Positions 61,490 through 64,000 of a stretch of 64,000 nt of DNA are shown here, in pieces. Position 1 is the first letter of the stretch. Every line of letters begins with the position of its first letter. The notes under the pieces were generated by a model. The model was not told where the DNA came from. It made no database searches and was given only the letters and a program-made list of their open reading frames with translations. Both the position numbers and the translations under genes were made by a program. The stretch lies in assembly GCA_029891385.1 (NCBI GenBank), contig JAIWQS010000236.1, positions 1,351,501 to 1,415,500 of the forward strand. Direction: 5' to 3'. The stretch comes from Erythroxylum novogranatense. Its lineage: Eukaryota > Streptophyta > Magnoliopsida > Malpighiales > Erythroxylaceae.

Positions 61490-62390
61490 ACATGCGTGGC
61501 TTCCATATGATGGTTTTCTTCATACTAAGCTTCCATTGGTAGGAGACAACAATGTTACAATCCTCCAGTTCATCCCTGTCATTCAACCTTTTAAACTTAA
61601 GCAGCTTTGAGAGTTCCTTATTAATGTCAATTGCAATGCAAATTTTAGCAAATCCAATTCTACCAAAAGATGTTAGGTTTTGATCCATAAACAATGGAGT
61701 GCCTATAAAACTAGCAAGGTAGCTCAATCTAATGGCTTTCTAGTATTCCAAAGGTATATTGTTAAATTGTGCCCATATAGGAACTTTCTTGAGCTTCGTC
61801 CTACCTAAACCTACACCTAGTCTCCGTTTTTGCGAGATTAGTGGCTTTCCACTATAATGCTAAGGACTTAGCTTTAATACCTTAGTTGTTAGACCCTTAG
61901 ATGTGAAAGAAAACAAGAACAAAGCCTCTTGGTTAATTAGCACTCTCTCCAATCCAAATTCATTCCATATAGCTTTAGCTTATGCTTAGACAACTAGAAA
62001 GGATAGTCTTTTGTCAATGAAATATCCCACAAGTATATTCATCCATTGGGAAGCTCCAACTTTTAAGATCTCTATGGATGGTGAGATAACTCCTTTAGCT
62101 TCTCTTGTTGCTTTAGGAATATAAGCTAGCTTTATGTTATAACCATTATCATTGACAACCTGCAACTAGGTCTTTTTCGGGTCATTTAGAAGAGATAGAG
62201 TGAAAGGGTTGATTGTCTTGTAAGCTTTGTCTATGATTTTGGGAGGAACCACTAGATGTGCATTCAAAGGGTTTTAGGTTTGGTTGTTTTGAGGCTTAGA
62301 AATTAGCAGGTGGTAGTCAGAACTTCCAAACACAGGAGGGCAAAAAGGTCCACTAGGTTACTTGGTTGTCTCAAGATCTAGAAAAGTTGT
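61490..62390 (-). pseudogene. LINE ORF1 (DUF4283-type)
   Basis: Fragmented minus-strand reading with 'GYNIKLAYIPKATREAKG', 'GASQWMNILVGYFIDKRLSF', 'INQEALFLFSFTSKGL', 'HYSGKPLISQK', 'KVPIWAQFNNIPLEY', then a clean stretch at 61488-61727 ('FIGTPLFMDQNLTSFGRIGF', 'DINKELSKLLKFKRLND'). This is the RNA-binding ORF1 of plant LINEs. The expected C-terminal CCHC knuckle is not recognisable. Confidence 0.75.
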
Positions 62391-62640
62391 AAGCATGGTT
62401 ATATTAGGAGTGTAAGAGTGATTGGAAGAAAAGTTTTGAAAAATAGTTTCTAAAAGGGGAAGGTGCTAGCATATTGAAAGAAAAGACTAAAAGGATCTTG
62501 GCGAATTTGTAAGAATGAAGAGGATAAAGGAAGGTTGACAAAAGGAAACATGCTGATGAGTAGATAATCCTGTGGAAGATTGAAGAAGCAAAGAAAAGAA
62601 GATGAGAAATTTTGCAAGGAATGAGTTTCACTTCATTATG

Positions 62641-63023
62641 AAGCTTTCAAGGATGCCATTTCCATGAAAAGTGAGTTTATCCATCCCAAAACTAATACAA
62701 GAAAACATAGGAAAATTGTTATACTAAATTTATATTATTATTATTTAAAAATAGTTGAAGTAAAATAATATATATTTAATTTTATTAAATTATAAAATAC
62801 TCCCTCAATATATTAGGTTATATATATATATATATATAAGGGTTTATTTTACACATTTAAAAATTATCCAAAAGAGTGTTCGATATTGATTGGTAAGAGT
62901 ACTATATTACACTAAAACTAAAATTAGTACTAAGTTTGGTATAACATTCTCAACTTTGTTATTGGGTAAAGACATAAGAAGGTAAGTAGGTTTATTTGAG
63001 GGCGTGCTGAATGATGGAGAAGT
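62641..63023. other. Spacer with a (TA)n run
   Basis: No gene. (TA)n at about 62819-62838. Confidence 0.6.
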
Positions 63024-63557
63024 TGTTGAGATATACATTTTCTAAAATTTGAGTGTGTTGTACTCTTGTTTTATACTAGAAAGAAATAGTCTAAAATACA
63101 GAAGTATCTATGCCCGTGTTTGTCATCAAAAGCAATAGAATACAAGGCGGAGTATACAAGTGTATTTATATATTAGAATGTATCCGTATTCCTTCAAGAA
63201 AGAAGCAATCTTAGATAAGATATAGGACACAATTGTATCTCAAACTACGTTTAAGACAAATCTCCTAATTTAGAAATAGTAAATTCTAATGTAATCTAAT
63301 TTTAGAAGTGCAATAGGTTTTATTACATTTATGTACAAAATAGACTGGGTATAGTAAAAGGGCTTTTATTTATAATTGTACTCAGTAGGATCTGTATATA
63401 AATATCTTAATATAAATCTATTTTATCAAATATAATGAAAATTAATTGTCATCGCTCTTGATGGCGTAGGCACATAAATTGACCAAACTTGGTTATATCT
63501 TCTTATATTTGTATTCTTATTTATTTCTTTAATAATATTCTTATTATAGATAATGCA
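63024..63557 (+). mobile_element. 5' LTR of copia element H
   Basis: Starts TGTTGAGATAT (the same TGTTGAG beginning as copia C) and ends ...AATGCA, 7 nt before the primer-binding site. TATATAAA at 63395-63402 is the likely LTR TATA box. The outer boundary is inferred. Confidence 0.6.
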
Positions 63558-63564
63558 CAACGAG

Positions 63565-63576
63565 TGGTTTCAGAGC
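63565..63576 (+). other. Primer-binding site of copia H
   Basis: TGGTTTCAGAGC, 11 of 12 matching the initiator tRNA-Met site. Confidence 0.75.
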
Positions 63577-63591
63577 ATGGTTGAGATGACA

Positions 63592-64000
63592 ATGAATTCA
63601 TCTTTAAAGTTTGAAACAAAAAATTAATGACACTAAAAATTGTACATTGTAAGGACGAACAATGAAGGATTTATTGGCGTGGTAAAGGATGATGAAGAAG
63701 TTGCATAAGAATAAGTTAAAAGAAACAAAATCACTCAATTAAGAGGAATTACAGGTTAAGTAGCTATAATCATTTTACCATATCTAGCAAATATGTCATA
63801 TACCAAGTCATGAATATTATGTCTTATATAGAGACATGGAAGAAACTAGAGTATTGATACATTTCAAAGTCTCTCACGAACAAGTTATATCTAAAGCAAT
63901 ACATGTTGAAGACGCAAGATGGTATAAACCTAGAGCCATCATTTAATCAAATAAGCAGTCACTTTCTAAGCCTCAAGGTAACTATTATAAACGAGGATAA
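63592..64000 (+). pseudogene. Copia H gag, cut by window end
   Basis: Begins MNSSLKFE soon after the primer-binding site, with frame breaks. The last part reads 'ETWKKLEY*YISKSLTNKLY' and 'MLKTQDGINLEPSFNQI', the UBN2-type gag core. It continues beyond the window. Confidence 0.65.

Overview
The window is nuclear DNA from a flowering plant, probably a eudicot. It holds four plant-type BAHD acyltransferase loci, Ty1-copia elements primed by initiator-Met tRNA, LINEs, hAT elements, MITEs, a tRNA-derived SINE and a TRIM, all in AT-rich sequence with short, decayed reading frames. I cannot name the species. I see no rRNA or tRNA gene, CRISPR array or bacterial-type operon. Percent identities and some element ends were judged by eye.

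The genes that matter are four dispersed BAHD acyltransferase copies. The copy at 52541-53857 (minus) is the only intact one: a single uninterrupted 438-codon frame with both family motifs. The copy at 4555-5871 (minus) is full length but has one in-frame TAG. The copies at 23110-24421 (plus) and 37043-38352 (minus) are close relatives in inverted orientation. They share their proximal promoter and leader but are broken at different places: the first by two 1-nt deletions in the middle, the second by several small deletions near the 3' end. The locus looks like a decaying tandem/inverted array of CoA-dependent O-acyltransferases related to specialised-metabolism acetyltransferases, with one apparent survivor.

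Everything else is largely a nested-transposon landscape. From left to right: a long-terminal-repeat-like sequence (1-944) next to a 1.4-kb TGTAACACCCC element (945-2328); a copia LTR with primer-binding site and gag start (2392-3349); a double-hairpin MITE (3865-4190); an hAT transposase remnant carrying a SINE (6925-9600); a TRIM (11549-11873); a deleted copia with a MITE inside it (13533-16346); a second deleted copia (17255-21206) whose gag zinc knuckle is split by a 487-bp hAT MITE and whose 3' LTR carries a patch copied from its own coding region; two LINE 3' regions, each invaded by a 3.2- or 3.9-kb solo-LTR-like element with perfect 5-bp target duplications (26290-29459 and 31936-35840); a truncated copia (39690-42365); a complete-length but dead copia with unequal LTRs (43414-49710); a LINE on the minus strand (54806-62640); and the start of another copia (63024 to the window end).

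The most extreme feature is an uninterrupted (AAT) array of 517 perfect units (59006-60556) with a further imperfect TAA-rich array after it. Together they fill about 2.3 kb between the two ORFs of the minus-strand LINE.
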